From IMG/VR virus record IMGVR_UViG_3300032322_001160, positions 1-57,647 of that record: a DNA stretch of 57,647 nucleotides; one strand, given 5' to 3'. This DNA comes from a virus. Of the stretch, positions 16,096 to 25,400 are shown piece by piece. Position 1 is the stretch's first letter; each line of letters starts with the position of its first letter. A program made the position numbers and the translations under genes. Below the pieces are notes generated by a model, which worked only from the letters and a program-made list of their open reading frames with translations, was not told the origin of the DNA and made no database searches.

Positions 16096-17004
16096 TTAGG
16101 CCGCGCCGGGCGAGCCGAAGATACCGCGCCAGTCAGAGAAGCCGAAGCTGTAACGCTCACGCGCCTTGTAGCGCATGTTGCCAGTCTCGAAATCACCTTC
16201 AAAGGCGGTCTTCATGCTTACACGCTCAAACATCTTCATGCCGTTCGGAGCATCGGTCTTAACAAACCATGCATCCGGATCGGTCAGGTAGTGGTTGACA
16301 GTGTAGCCCTGCGGAATCATGCCCATGTTCTTCAGGGCGTTGATGTCGTTGTCAGCAGTGCCAACACGCAGGGTGGACTTCATGATGCGATCCGCAGTGA
16401 ACTGAAGCTCTTTCGGGATGATCAGCTTCAGGCCTTGGATTGCGATCTTCAGGTTACGCTCGTCAACCAACGACTGGATGTCGATGATGGCCTGTTCCAG
16501 AGAAGTCTCGGAAAGGTCAGCAGCAGTTGCCAGTTCGTTTTTCTGGTTAGGGCCACCAATGATCGGGTGGTCAGTCGAGCACAGAGCAACACCGTCACCA
16601 CCGATCGAGGTAGTGAAAGCGCCGTTCAGCACCGAAGCTGCCTTGATCTGCTTAGTGGTTGCCATCGAGCGGGCCAGAGCGAGGGTATAACGACGAGCCA
16701 AACGGTCGTACAGGTTATCTTCCACCGCTTCTTCCGTCAGAGAGAATGCCAGAGCAATCGTCTCGTGGGTGTAGCGAGCGGTAAAGACTTCCTGAGCGGT
16801 GTCGTAAGCCAAGCCAGCACCTTCGGTTTTGACCGGAGCCTCACCGAAGCCTGACAGCATGACTTCCTCTTCAAACGCACGATCTGACGACTCGATGTCG
16901 TAGATTTGCGTGTGCTCTTGCTCATAGTTTTTGTATTCCAGACCGAACAGGGCGTTCAGGCCGGGCTCCAACTCTTTAACTAGTTGTGCGCGTGAAATAG
17001 CCAT
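16096..17004 (-). CDS. Major capsid protein (HK97 fold, gpT-like)
   Basis: 302 residues. Features are the N-terminal helical arm (AQLVKELEPGLNALFG), GFGEAPVKTEGAGLAYDTA, the E-loop/A-domain region and the C-terminal RYSFGFSDWRGIFGSPGAA. The DWRGIFGS ending and overall order match Mu gpT-like and related HK97-fold subunits. An AGGAG site sits upstream. The gene is immediately downstream of a decoration-type protein and scaffold and has its own strong terminator, as expected for the most abundant virion protein. Confidence 0.85.
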   Translation of the reverse strand: MAISRAQLVKELEPGLNALFGLEYKNYEQEHTQIYDIESSDRAFEEEVMLSGFGEAPVKTEGAGLAYDTAQEVFTARYTHETIALAFSLTEEAVEDNLYDRLARRYTLALARSMATTKQIKAASVLNGAFTTSIGGDGVALCSTDHPIIGGPNQKNELATAADLSETSLEQAIIDIQSLVDERNLKIAIQGLKLIIPKELQFTADRIMKSTLRVGTADNDINALKNMGMIPQGYTVNHYLTDPDAWFVKTDAPNGMKMFERVSMKTAFEGDFETGNMRYKARERYSFGFSDWRGIFGSPGAA

Positions 17005-17017
17005 GATTTAGCTCCTA

Positions 17018-17599
17018 TTAGGTCAGGCCAGCAACACCAATGCTGCCGTATTGATGCGCATTGATCTTTACGACGACTTGGGCGAAGTTTTCACCTATCG
17101 TATTGTTGGGTGCGTTATACAGACCAACAATCTTTAGGACCAGTGTGTTAGTAGTCAGGATGGTGGACGAGTCCAACTCCATTGCAGAGATACCAGTAAT
17201 GTTGCTGCCTGCGGTAGAAGTAACCGCAGCGTTCTGACCGATATCCGCTTGGACGATGTCTTCATCAGCCTGAACGAGGAAAAGCTGATTAGGATCATCA
17301 ATCACGTCAGCCAGAATCTGACCAGAAGTGATGTTCACCGAACCGGGATAGTAGTTCTTCCAAGTTGGCTTGCCAGTGGTTGGATCAATGTAGCTGCAAC
17401 CGTTAAATACGCCAACAGCAGTGGCGTGAGTGCCACTAACGTACTTAACAAGGTAGCCAGCGACGAGAGTGACTAGGTCACCCTGATAAATAGCGCCTGA
17501 TTGGTTGTCCGCAATGACATAGCCATACTGCTTCTGTGCACCAGTAGCAGAGAGGTTGCCAAGAGGACGCAGACCAAAGGCTTTATCGACGTTTGCCAT
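17018..17599 (-). CDS. Capsid decoration or stabilising protein
   Basis: 193 residues. It begins ANVDKAFGLRPLGNLSATGA and shows strands like YGYVIADNQSGAIYQGDLVTLV shortened to GDLVTLVAGYLVKYV. The form resembles the DUF2190-like small structural proteins that precede capsid genes. Lies 13 bp upstream of the capsid gene with AAGGA before its ATG. It is likely co-translated at high level. The exact role is inferred. Confidence 0.68.
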   Translation of the reverse strand: MANVDKAFGLRPLGNLSATGAQKQYGYVIADNQSGAIYQGDLVTLVAGYLVKYVSGTHATAVGVFNGCSYIDPTTGKPTWKNYYPGSVNITSGQILADVIDDPNQLFLVQADEDIVQADIGQNAAVTSTAGSNITGISAMELDSSTILTTNTLVLKIVGLYNAPNNTIGENFAQVVVKINAHQYGSIGVAGLT

Positions 17600-17620
17600 T
17601 TGTCTATTCCTTAAAAAAGT

Positions 17621-18103
17621 TTACTCATCAGACTTCGGACTTCCGAAGACTGTTCGTGACTGACGAGACGGCTTGGTGATGCGCATGCTGTCATGCGCGT
17701 TTGATTTCATCAAGTCGTTGTCTACAGCTTGCATCTGGTCTCGGGACCGGGAACTGTAATACGCATTGCGCTCTGCTACTGTCTCCTCAGGAATTCGTGC
17801 TAAGAGCAAACTTCCCACACCGAGAACCCCAGCGTGTCGGTTGCTATCCATCGGAGTGCCAAGAAAATCAGGGTATTCGTCGGCGCGTACCAACTCATAT
17901 CCCTCACGCAGGCGTGAAGCTACATTGATACGGTCATCGTATCCATTCGCTTCCGCTCTGATCCAACGATGCTTATAGCCCGGAGGAGCAGGAGGCGCAT
18001 CCAGTTTTGAAGGAGGAGCCCAAGGCTTACGGCGCGCAGTTGCGGTACGGCTTTCGGCTTCCCGCGACTTGCGATTTAAAGAAGGCACGTCAATCTTGTC
18101 CAT
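17621..18103 (-). CDS. Conserved head-region protein
   Basis: 160 residues. Notable segments are an N-terminal basic helix (VPSLNRKSREAESR), PAPPGYKHRWIRAEANGYDD, VASRLREGYELVRADEYPDF and LLLARIPEETVAERNAYY. The family is one I recall between scaffold and capsid genes of aquatic phages. No enzymatic motif. A role in head assembly is inferred from place only. Confidence 0.65.
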   Translation of the reverse strand: MDKIDVPSLNRKSREAESRTATARRKPWAPPSKLDAPPAPPGYKHRWIRAEANGYDDRINVASRLREGYELVRADEYPDFLGTPMDSNRHAGVLGVGSLLLARIPEETVAERNAYYSSRSRDQMQAVDNDLMKSNAHDSMRITKPSRQSRTVFGSPKSDE

Positions 18104-18107
18104 GGTC

Positions 18108-19064
18108 TTACTCCTTAACGTATTTAGCGTATTCCTCTAACGGAACGCCGAGTTTTTTGGCAATCGCTACCTGACTTGGGGTCAGTTTCACGCTGCGGCG
18201 CGCACTATTAACTCCCGACGAACGGGTTGCAGGAGCGACGGAATGCGCGGATCGTGCTCGCTGTTGTTTCTGGGGCGCTTGACCAGCGTTTCCACTTTGG
18301 AACTTGTGAGGAAACGCTTCGCGGATACGCCTGTCCAACTCATCATAATACTCCTCGCTTTGAGGGTCAAATCTTTCCTGATTGATGAGTTGGGCATGAA
18401 TACCAAACACAGCATGCGTCATCGCCGTGTCCTTTCCAAACCAAGCATTCTGTTCGGCCCACTCCTCCGCCCGAGGATCAGGCTCTGACGGCTGAGGTTG
18501 CTGCACCGGCTGCTGCTGTTGCAAAGCTTGGCGCTGCTGAGCTTGATACGCCGCCATCTGATCCTGCTGTTGGCGCTGCGCTGCGGCCTGTTGCACCTGA
18601 CGCTGGTCCATCAAAATGGCCGTCAAACGCTCTTGTGCCTCGGTCTCCGTGTCCAGATCGCCCTCTTCGCGCGCCTGCCGGACCACCTGTTTTAAGGCCG
18701 CAATTTGAGTATCTATGCGGGTTTTAGCCTCGTACAACCGCTCCGTATCGGTCTGCCGGAACTGCTGCTCTAGCTGTGTTGCCCGCTGTTGGACGTTTTT
18801 AGCGTATTCAATCGCCGCCTGCTCACGACGCTCCGTCTCACGTAGTCGTGCAGTCAGCTTTTCAATGCGCTTGCGCACATTGTTGCTGTAATCGTCCAAA
18901 TCCTTAGAATGCTGCTTCTGTTCTTGCTGCGGCTCATCCGGCATCTGAACTTCAGGAGCTTCCTCAAGGCCGGTTAACACCGCCTCAGAGCCGTCCTGAT
19001 TCATTTCCACCGTGGCAGACTCTTCGTCCTCGCCAATGTTGAACTCTAGTTGTTCATTTGACAT
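18108..19064 (-). CDS. Scaffolding protein
   Basis: 318 residues. The acidic, disordered N-terminus (FNIGEDEESATVEMN), a long coiled coil (about residues 60-170, LTARLRETERREQAAIEYA), a Gln-rich stretch (AAQRQQQDQMAAYQAQQRQA) and a basic C-terminal end (RRSVKLTPSQVAIAKKLGV) are the layout of internal scaffolds, whose C-terminus contacts the capsid. It lies between the chaperonin-like gene and the capsid genes. Preceded by AAAGGAG. Confidence 0.75.
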   Translation of the reverse strand: MSNEQLEFNIGEDEESATVEMNQDGSEAVLTGLEEAPEVQMPDEPQQEQKQHSKDLDDYSNNVRKRIEKLTARLRETERREQAAIEYAKNVQQRATQLEQQFRQTDTERLYEAKTRIDTQIAALKQVVRQAREEGDLDTETEAQERLTAILMDQRQVQQAAAQRQQQDQMAAYQAQQRQALQQQQPVQQPQPSEPDPRAEEWAEQNAWFGKDTAMTHAVFGIHAQLINQERFDPQSEEYYDELDRRIREAFPHKFQSGNAGQAPQKQQRARSAHSVAPATRSSGVNSARRSVKLTPSQVAIAKKLGVPLEEYAKYVKE

Positions 19065-19075
19065 TCATTTCTCCT

Positions 19076-19546
19076 TTAAAGCATGTGGACAATGTCTTCG
19101 GGATTGGCAATCGTCGCCAAAACCTCGTCATCGTTGATCAAACGTATCTCGCCACCCTCAATTGGGATGCGCGAACCCGCATAGCGACCGAAAACAATCC
19201 AATCCCCCGGCTTGCACCACGGGCCGTCTGGAAATTTGCTCTCGTCGCAGTACGCCAAAGGACCTACCTCAAGCACATAGGCACAGGTAGTCGCCAATTG
19301 CGTCTTTTTCTGCGTCTCCTCCGCAATCGCAATGCCGCCCTTGGTCACTCGGGCCCCGCGATACGGCAAAAGAGAAATACGCCAGCCTGTCGGGCGAGGG
19401 AGATGGTCCCGAACACTCTCGTTCAGCTTCACCTCATCCAACTGACCTTCATCATTGAAGACATCGTCAATAGTTGGAACCTTGTTCTTCTGCTGGTCCA
19501 ACCATTTACGCTCTAAAGCAGTCAAATTCTCTTCTACAGCTTCCAT
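19076..19546 (-). CDS. GroES-like co-chaperonin
   Basis: 156 residues. After a 50-residue N-terminal extension, the GroES fold appears: PTGWRISLLP, the putative mobile loop region (VTKGGIAIAEETQKK), CAYVLEVGPLAY, KPGDWIVFGRYAG and the last strand EIRLINDDEVLATI. Like T4 gp31, a phage Cpn10 could replace host GroES on GroEL so that the phage capsid subunit folds. The location between portal and scaffold supports that. No GroEL gene is in the window, so it must use the host ring. Confidence 0.85.
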   Translation of the reverse strand: MEAVEENLTALERKWLDQQKNKVPTIDDVFNDEGQLDEVKLNESVRDHLPRPTGWRISLLPYRGARVTKGGIAIAEETQKKTQLATTCAYVLEVGPLAYCDESKFPDGPWCKPGDWIVFGRYAGSRIPIEGGEIRLINDDEVLATIANPEDIVHML

Positions 19547-19563
19547 GCAGTTCTCCTTCGGGG

Positions 19564-19752
19564 TTAACCATCGTCACTAAACGACTTGAGGCGTTCCCGT
19601 AATGCATCCTCAAGCATGTTCAACCCTTCCAGACGGCCCATCAGGAAACGATACCGCTCCATGGTGGTCACCGAGCCGTTTAAGATCAACGCCTCAGTGT
19701 CAGACCTCAATGACTTAAGGTCCTTTAGAACTGCTTCCGCAAATTCCAGCAT
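19564..19752 (-). CDS. Small helical protein
   Basis: 62 residues, entirely helical by composition (LEFAEAVLKDLKSLRSDTEA, RFLMGRLEGLNMLEDALRER). GGAG precedes the ATG, and an 8-bp hairpin lies about 20 nt upstream. No recognised family; position suggests head assembly. Confidence 0.55.
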   Translation of the reverse strand: MLEFAEAVLKDLKSLRSDTEALILNGSVTTMERYRFLMGRLEGLNMLEDALRERLKSFSDDG

Positions 19753-19770
19753 GGTAAATCTCCATGAGAG

Positions 19771-19793
19771 CAGACGGTTCTAGCTACCGTCTG
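19771..19793. other. 8-bp hairpin upstream of a small head gene
   Basis: CAGACGGT and ACCGTCTG flank a 7-nt loop (TCTAGCT). There is no T tract on either side, so it is not a classic terminator. It lies between the DUF6496-like gene and the ribosome site of the 62-residue gene and may tune translation or mark an RNA-processing site. Confidence 0.5.
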
Positions 19794-19806
19794 GAAAGCT
19801 TGAAAA

Positions 19807-20067
19807 TCAATAAATCTTAACCGGGTTGTTCCCGTCTTTTTTCTTCACAACCATCGCAGGACCCTGCACACCCTTCATCGCACCGCCCTTAGCCATCTTT
19901 TTCGACTTGCCCGCAGTAGATAGCGCAATCGCCACCGCCTGCTTGACCGCCGCCTTCTTGCCCTTAGGCTTACTTGTACCTATCGAGCCGGTTTTCTTGA
20001 ACTTGCCGACCATCTCACTAATGTTCCCCGAGATTGTCTTCTGACTAGAACCTTTTTTAAGAGGCAT
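19807..20067 (-). CDS. Small basic protein, DUF6496-like
   Basis: 86 residues from the ATG at 20067, which follows AAGGAGCGAGAA. Begins [19 protein letters not shown] and has [20 protein letters not shown], which I recall as the DUF6496 block of aquatic phages; the name is from memory. MAKGGAMKG near the C-terminus resembles the A-x-G-G-x-V element of the virion proteins. The 5' end overlaps the portal stop by 11 bp. Confidence 0.68.
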   Translation of the reverse strand: MPLKKGSSQKTISGNISEMVGKFKKTGSIGTSKPKGKKAAVKQAVAIALSTAGKSKKMAKGGAMKGVQGPAMVVKKKDGNNPVKIY

Positions 20068-22423
20068 TTCTCGCTCCTTGCTGTTGGTTAACCTGATTGA
20101 GACGCTCTCGCGCCACGTCCGCTCGCAACATCGCAATGTTTTCTTGCGACTGTACCCGCGCCATGTTAGCGCGCTGTACTTCCGCTGCCTTTTGCTGCTC
20201 TACCTGCAACTTCGCTGATTCAATCTGAATACGCTGGTTGTCCGCCTGCGCACGTTGCTGAATCTCGGCCTCTTTCAACTGCACCACAGGGTCCGGACCC
20301 TCACCTGCCAACTGCGACTGAATGCCACGCAACTCCATCATGCCCTTCGCCACTTCCAACGCAATCATGCCCTCCTTCTGGATCGGGGACACCATCTTGT
20401 CAGGGTCCGCACCATACTCCGAGAACAACTGCGCCTCGACAATTTCCTCCGCCTTCTTGCGAACGTGGTCAAGAATGTGCTTTTGCAAGGTCATCGCCGC
20501 CTGCGGGTTCGCCTGCAACATCGGCGACATGCCCATAATCAAATGCGACAAGATGTGCGCGTCATGTTGCTGTCCAGAGAAGGCCTTCAACTCCATCTGG
20601 TCCAGCACATCCGCATTTTCTTGCGCTGGGTCCTTCGGCATCTGCGTATTCTGCGGTCTCAAGATGCCATCAATGTCTCGGACGTTCATCGCCGCATACA
20701 CACGGTAGTACGCCTCGTACATGTTGTGCATCATCGGCGCTGTCTGTGCCAACTGCAACTGCGTTTGCGCCAAAGTGATCCTCTGGGCAACGGAGAAGAT
20801 GTTAGGATCAGCAACAGGAAGCACTGCCACCAGTTGATTAAAGTCCTGCTTCTTGATTTTTCTCGACGCACCCGGCACCTCGTACGGATATTCGTCCGGC
20901 AGATACTTTCCAAAGCCCTTCGCCAACAATTGGAACTCGATCTTCTGCGCATAATGCAGGCGCTTGTGGATCGCCGACATTACCATCGAGCCTTTTTCCA
21001 ACAACGCGATGGTCGTGCCCACCGCCGCCATCTGATTGCCCTCACCAACCTGCATATCGGCAATCGATGCCAAGCGTTTGCCCGCATCCACCACAAAACC
21101 AAGCAACGAGAACAGCGTCTGGCTCGGCTCTTTGTACGGCAACGGCAATAATGACGACGTTAGCTCCGCACCACCCGCGTCAATGTCTCGCCACTCGCCC
21201 GGTTGGATCGGATTATCGCTATCTGCGATACGCGCACCCTTCGCTTTGAAGCCCGCAGGCAGATTCGAGAGCGTTCCAGCGTCCAAAAGCTGACGCAACG
21301 CCATCGTTGCCGTCTTCGACAAGCCACCAATCAGGTGCACAAAGCCCAAACCGTACGCGCCCAAGCCCTCCACCAGCACATAATGCACAAAAGCAGGAAT
21401 TCGGAGCTTTAATTCGTCCTTTTCTTCCCAGTTTCGACGCACACCGACCACGCGACCGCTCACTTCCTCAATCGTAATCAAGAAAGGCAGCTTAATTCCC
21501 GTCGGTTCCCCGTCTTCACCCACATCTTCAAAGCCCGGCACGTCATAATCGACGTGCATCTCAAGCAAAAACATCTCCTCCGCGTCGTCAGACGGCGTTA
21601 AACCCGTCTGTTTGTTGACTGCCTCGGAAATATCGCTCGCCGTTGGGTCATACGCCTCCGGCTGCAAGTCCAAATCAAGGTACTCACCCGCCAAAACACG
21701 CTTTTTGAACTCGTTTGCGGACATCGCCACACGATGCGTGATCCGTGAGCATTGGGCCATGACGCTTGAACCGTAGTACGGGATGTACAAATCGTCCGCC
21801 AAGACCAATTTGGACACCATCCGACCCAAGTAACGGTCAAAATAAACCTTCTTGAACACCGATCCACCATAACCAAGGTAGAACAGCGCCTGATCAAACT
21901 CCGGTGTGTACTCCTCCATCACCGTTGTGATCTGATAATTCATAAAATCTTGAACGCGAGCCGCTTGTTGGGCCTTGTCCAACGTCTCTTTGCCCACGAT
22001 CTGCGTTCTAACCGGGCCACTCGACGGCATCAACTCCTTCATCGCCTGTGCTTGGAACTGCACAATGGCTTCCGTCAACATCGGATGCACTGCCCCAGCC
22101 GCACCACGGAAAGGCTTGGTCCGCTCTTCAAGCTTCAAGCCCAACAGATCAAGGCCCTTGGAGTACATCGTCTCCCAATCCGACCGCGATGACTTGTCCG
22201 CCTCGTAAAAAGCCAACAACGTCTGCGACATCTCGGACAAATCGTCGGCGCTAATTACCTCTGCAAGGTTGTCGTAGAAGTCAACTTCCGCTGCTTCCTC
22301 CTCACCCATTTCAATCGTCGCCCCACCGTCCTCTTCCAAGACGATTTCAATCTCAGGCATGCCCGCCGCTTCAATCTCCACGGACAAGGGCTTTTCGTTT
22401 TCCCCGAGCTTATCTATTGGCAT
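20057..22423 (-). CDS. Portal protein
   Basis: 788 residues. An acidic N-terminus is followed by [60 protein letters not shown] and the central [20 protein letters not shown] block, then [20 protein letters not shown] and a long helical Gln/Ala-rich C-terminus ([20 protein letters not shown]), the likely barrel. Size and order suit the portals of short-tailed phages. The portal is the 12-mer DNA gate that binds terminase. It lies between the giant protein and the chaperonin-like gene. The ATG is preceded by AAGGA. Confidence 0.85.
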   Translation of the reverse strand: MPIDKLGENEKPLSVEIEAAGMPEIEIVLEEDGGATIEMGEEEAAEVDFYDNLAEVISADDLSEMSQTLLAFYEADKSSRSDWETMYSKGLDLLGLKLEERTKPFRGAAGAVHPMLTEAIVQFQAQAMKELMPSSGPVRTQIVGKETLDKAQQAARVQDFMNYQITTVMEEYTPEFDQALFYLGYGGSVFKKVYFDRYLGRMVSKLVLADDLYIPYYGSSVMAQCSRITHRVAMSANEFKKRVLAGEYLDLDLQPEAYDPTASDISEAVNKQTGLTPSDDAEEMFLLEMHVDYDVPGFEDVGEDGEPTGIKLPFLITIEEVSGRVVGVRRNWEEKDELKLRIPAFVHYVLVEGLGAYGLGFVHLIGGLSKTATMALRQLLDAGTLSNLPAGFKAKGARIADSDNPIQPGEWRDIDAGGAELTSSLLPLPYKEPSQTLFSLLGFVVDAGKRLASIADMQVGEGNQMAAVGTTIALLEKGSMVMSAIHKRLHYAQKIEFQLLAKGFGKYLPDEYPYEVPGASRKIKKQDFNQLVAVLPVADPNIFSVAQRITLAQTQLQLAQTAPMMHNMYEAYYRVYAAMNVRDIDGILRPQNTQMPKDPAQENADVLDQMELKAFSGQQHDAHILSHLIMGMSPMLQANPQAAMTLQKHILDHVRKKAEEIVEAQLFSEYGADPDKMVSPIQKEGMIALEVAKGMMELRGIQSQLAGEGPDPVVQLKEAEIQQRAQADNQRIQIESAKLQVEQQKAAEVQRANMARVQSQENIAMLRADVARERLNQVNQQQGARNAS

Positions 22424-22432
22424 GACTCTTCC

Positions 22433-25400
22433 TTAAATGTATTTACGCTTACCGGGGAGCTTTTTACCGACTCTACCGCCCTTGGCAAACTCGTCTACCG
22501 AACCTTTGATCGCGGACTCTGGCAGAACATACTCCGCCCAGTCATCCGGTCCGTTTTCTTCACGAATTAAATAGCCCGGCTCATACGGCGTTCTTTTGGC
22601 TTTACCTGTTTCTGGATCACGAACAGCCTTCAAGGTCTTAGGGTCACGCACAACCATATCACCATATAGACGCTTGGACTTGATTGTATATGGCGCTTTA
22701 TTCTTCTTTGCAGAATCTTCAGTAAAGACCCGCTGCCCCGGTTTGTACTTGAACTCCATCTCGTCCATCTGCTGCCGCATCTTTGCAGCACGATCGCGGA
22801 CGCTGTCGCCTAACGAAGTATGCACGTCCTGTAGCGTGGTCAACTCTTTACCAGCAACCTGCGACTCTTTCGCGCCCATCTTCGTCAAGGCCTTTGCCGC
22901 CTTTCGAACGATGCCACCGCCTGCAAAGCCCTGAGTGCCTTCTTTGTAGTTCTTGTACTGGCTATACAAATCACCCCAGTTGACTGTTGGACGATCTGCT
23001 TCGTCCAAGTTGGTCCCAGCACGATCATACCGATACGTTTCTGACGTGATCTTTCTAGGGCCTAGTGTGTCAAACAACTCAAACACTGCGCGTTGTTCTT
23101 CCGCACTCGGCGCACTGTTAAACTTTGACTTGACCTGAGTGACGTCCAAACCGTCTTCGGTAAATTCGGTCTGCACAGTTACCTGAGGAACACCCTTCTC
23201 ATTGCGCAGCGAGAAAATGCGCGCGCGTCCAGAAATAAAGCCCTCTTTACCGCCATGACCATAAGAGTCCTTGTACTTATAATCCCCGACAGAGTGTCTC
23301 ATCGCAGCACCCTCTAGCTCCACCGCATCAGGTGTCATGATCCGCACCCACTGCCTATTTTTGTCTATCTCGTAAACAGGCGTGGTGCCTTTAAAGTAAA
23401 TTTCTTTTGGAATCTTTTTGCCTTCCTTCGCCGTTTCTATCACCGTCTGCCAGTCACGCTTTAAACGCATGTTCTGCGCACCACGGATCACAGCATCAGA
23501 GAAGGTCATGCGCTCCAAATCCTTGAGTGATCCTGCTGCAACAATTGAAGCTATATCCTCTGCAACATTAGTCGGTTTTAAAAAGTCCATTGCAGGGGTT
23601 TGGGACAGATCGTAGATCGGCTGCTCCTTCGTCGCCGCATACAATACTGACTGCGCTCCGGGGTCTGTTTTACCCACACCACGAATAAAGTCTGTTTGCA
23701 ACTCGGGGGGAACCTCTTCCATTGCCTTTAGCAACTCCCCCAACCTCTTTCTTGCAGGATTAAAAGACGACTCCGCCAGTTCTTTCGAAGAATACGGATA
23801 AAGACTGCCTATATTGATATGCTCTGGCAGCACCCCCGCGTTCTCTAATGCTTGACGCTGTTCCGCCTCTACACGATTCGATGTTGTAAACCCGCCCTGC
23901 CGCCCCTCTGGCTTGTTATACACAATGCCTTTTAGCTTCGTTGCCTCATCGTAGACTCGTTCAAGGTCTTCTATCGCGGTAGGCCGTCCCGCACGTACGG
24001 CGTCTAAAACATAATCCCTGAAGAGATTTTTATCCTTGCCGTATACCCCTAAACGACCTTCAGTCAACGCTTCTCGAAAGGGATCGTTTGGCGTTCCAAA
24101 GTCTGTCGTAAAATATTTGCGACCCTTGGTTCGGATGAAGTCTGCGACAGTCTTGGCGTCCTTACCCGCTAGCCCTTCCGCCTTAGACAAACCCTGAACT
24201 ACCTCCTCTAGGTATTGATCTAGTTTAGAATCAAACCCCGCAGGCATAAAGTTCCCACCAGTTGGTTTGACCACGTACATCGGGCCTACACCTAGTTTGG
24301 CATCTAGTCGCTCTAATTTTTGCGCGGCTACCGGGCCGAGCTCTTCCAAGGCTTTCTTCGCGCCCGTCTTCACGCCCTTAGCCGTCTTACTGACCGTACC
24401 CGCTGGAATAGGCAACGGCAAGTACGAGCCCACCTCTTCAAAGCCCGCACCTTCTTTCGTTGCCTTCGTCATGCGCTTAGGCATGTAGTCGCGCAAGACC
24501 TCTTCCGTCGTGGCAAACTTCCTCGTCTTATCACTCTCACGGAAGATCGATTCGATGTCCCCCACTGATCCGGGGATCGCGGCCACTGAGCCGCGTACTG
24601 CCGACTCCAGATTTGACACACCTTCACCCATCACGTTACGCAACAGTCGCGCTGAATCAGACAAGACCGAACCCGTTCCCTTCTTGGACCTTAAGCCCGC
24701 CAAGGTATCCTTCGTAATCCCGCCTTCGCCAATCGCGATCTCGCCGTAAACAGGAGAACCCTCTGCGCGACGAACTAATCCACCTTTGCCATACTGCTGT
24801 ACGGGGACAGTGGCGGCGTCACTATCCCCCGATAACTTTTTTAGTAAAGCCCTCGATCGACTGTCCGCCACCTCACCCTCCGGCGGTGAACCCTCCGCTC
24901 GCGGTATCGCACCAATATACGCCTCACGGTCCGCATTGGCCTGATCAATCTTGGCGTACTCATTACCGATCAACTGATCAAAATATTCAGAGTACTGATC
25001 TAGCCCCGCCTGCTGTGCCCTCGACTTCGCCAAGTCCAACGTCGTAATGTTCTTGTTGTACGCTGCAACCAACGGATCAAACGTCTTGTTAATCGCCGCA
25101 TCCGTCGTCGTCTTGTTCACCGTAATCGCAGGACGCGTGTACTTCGGATACGCACGACCGGCGTTAAACGAACCAATCGCCGCTGCCGCCGCTGTCTTCA
25201 AAGCAGTCGCCTGCGTAACCTCCGCCTTCTGCGGATTCAATACGTCGTTCAAGAAGTTCATCGCAACATCACTCTTGGCACCATACAACGTACTCAACTG
25301 GTTGTACGTGTTCTGTGCCGCCGTCATGTCCTTCGTCTGACGCGCAATCTCCGGATCAAACAACGCCGCATTCATCTTCGAGAAGTCAACCGTGCTTATG

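Noticed and set aside
16291-16854. 187-codon plus-strand frame opposite the capsid gene
   Set aside because: Shadow of a well-recognised capsid gene.
20255-21151. 298-codon plus-strand frame opposite the portal gene
   Set aside because: Arg/His/Leu-rich shadow of the portal codons on the other strand; no ribosome site, no operon.
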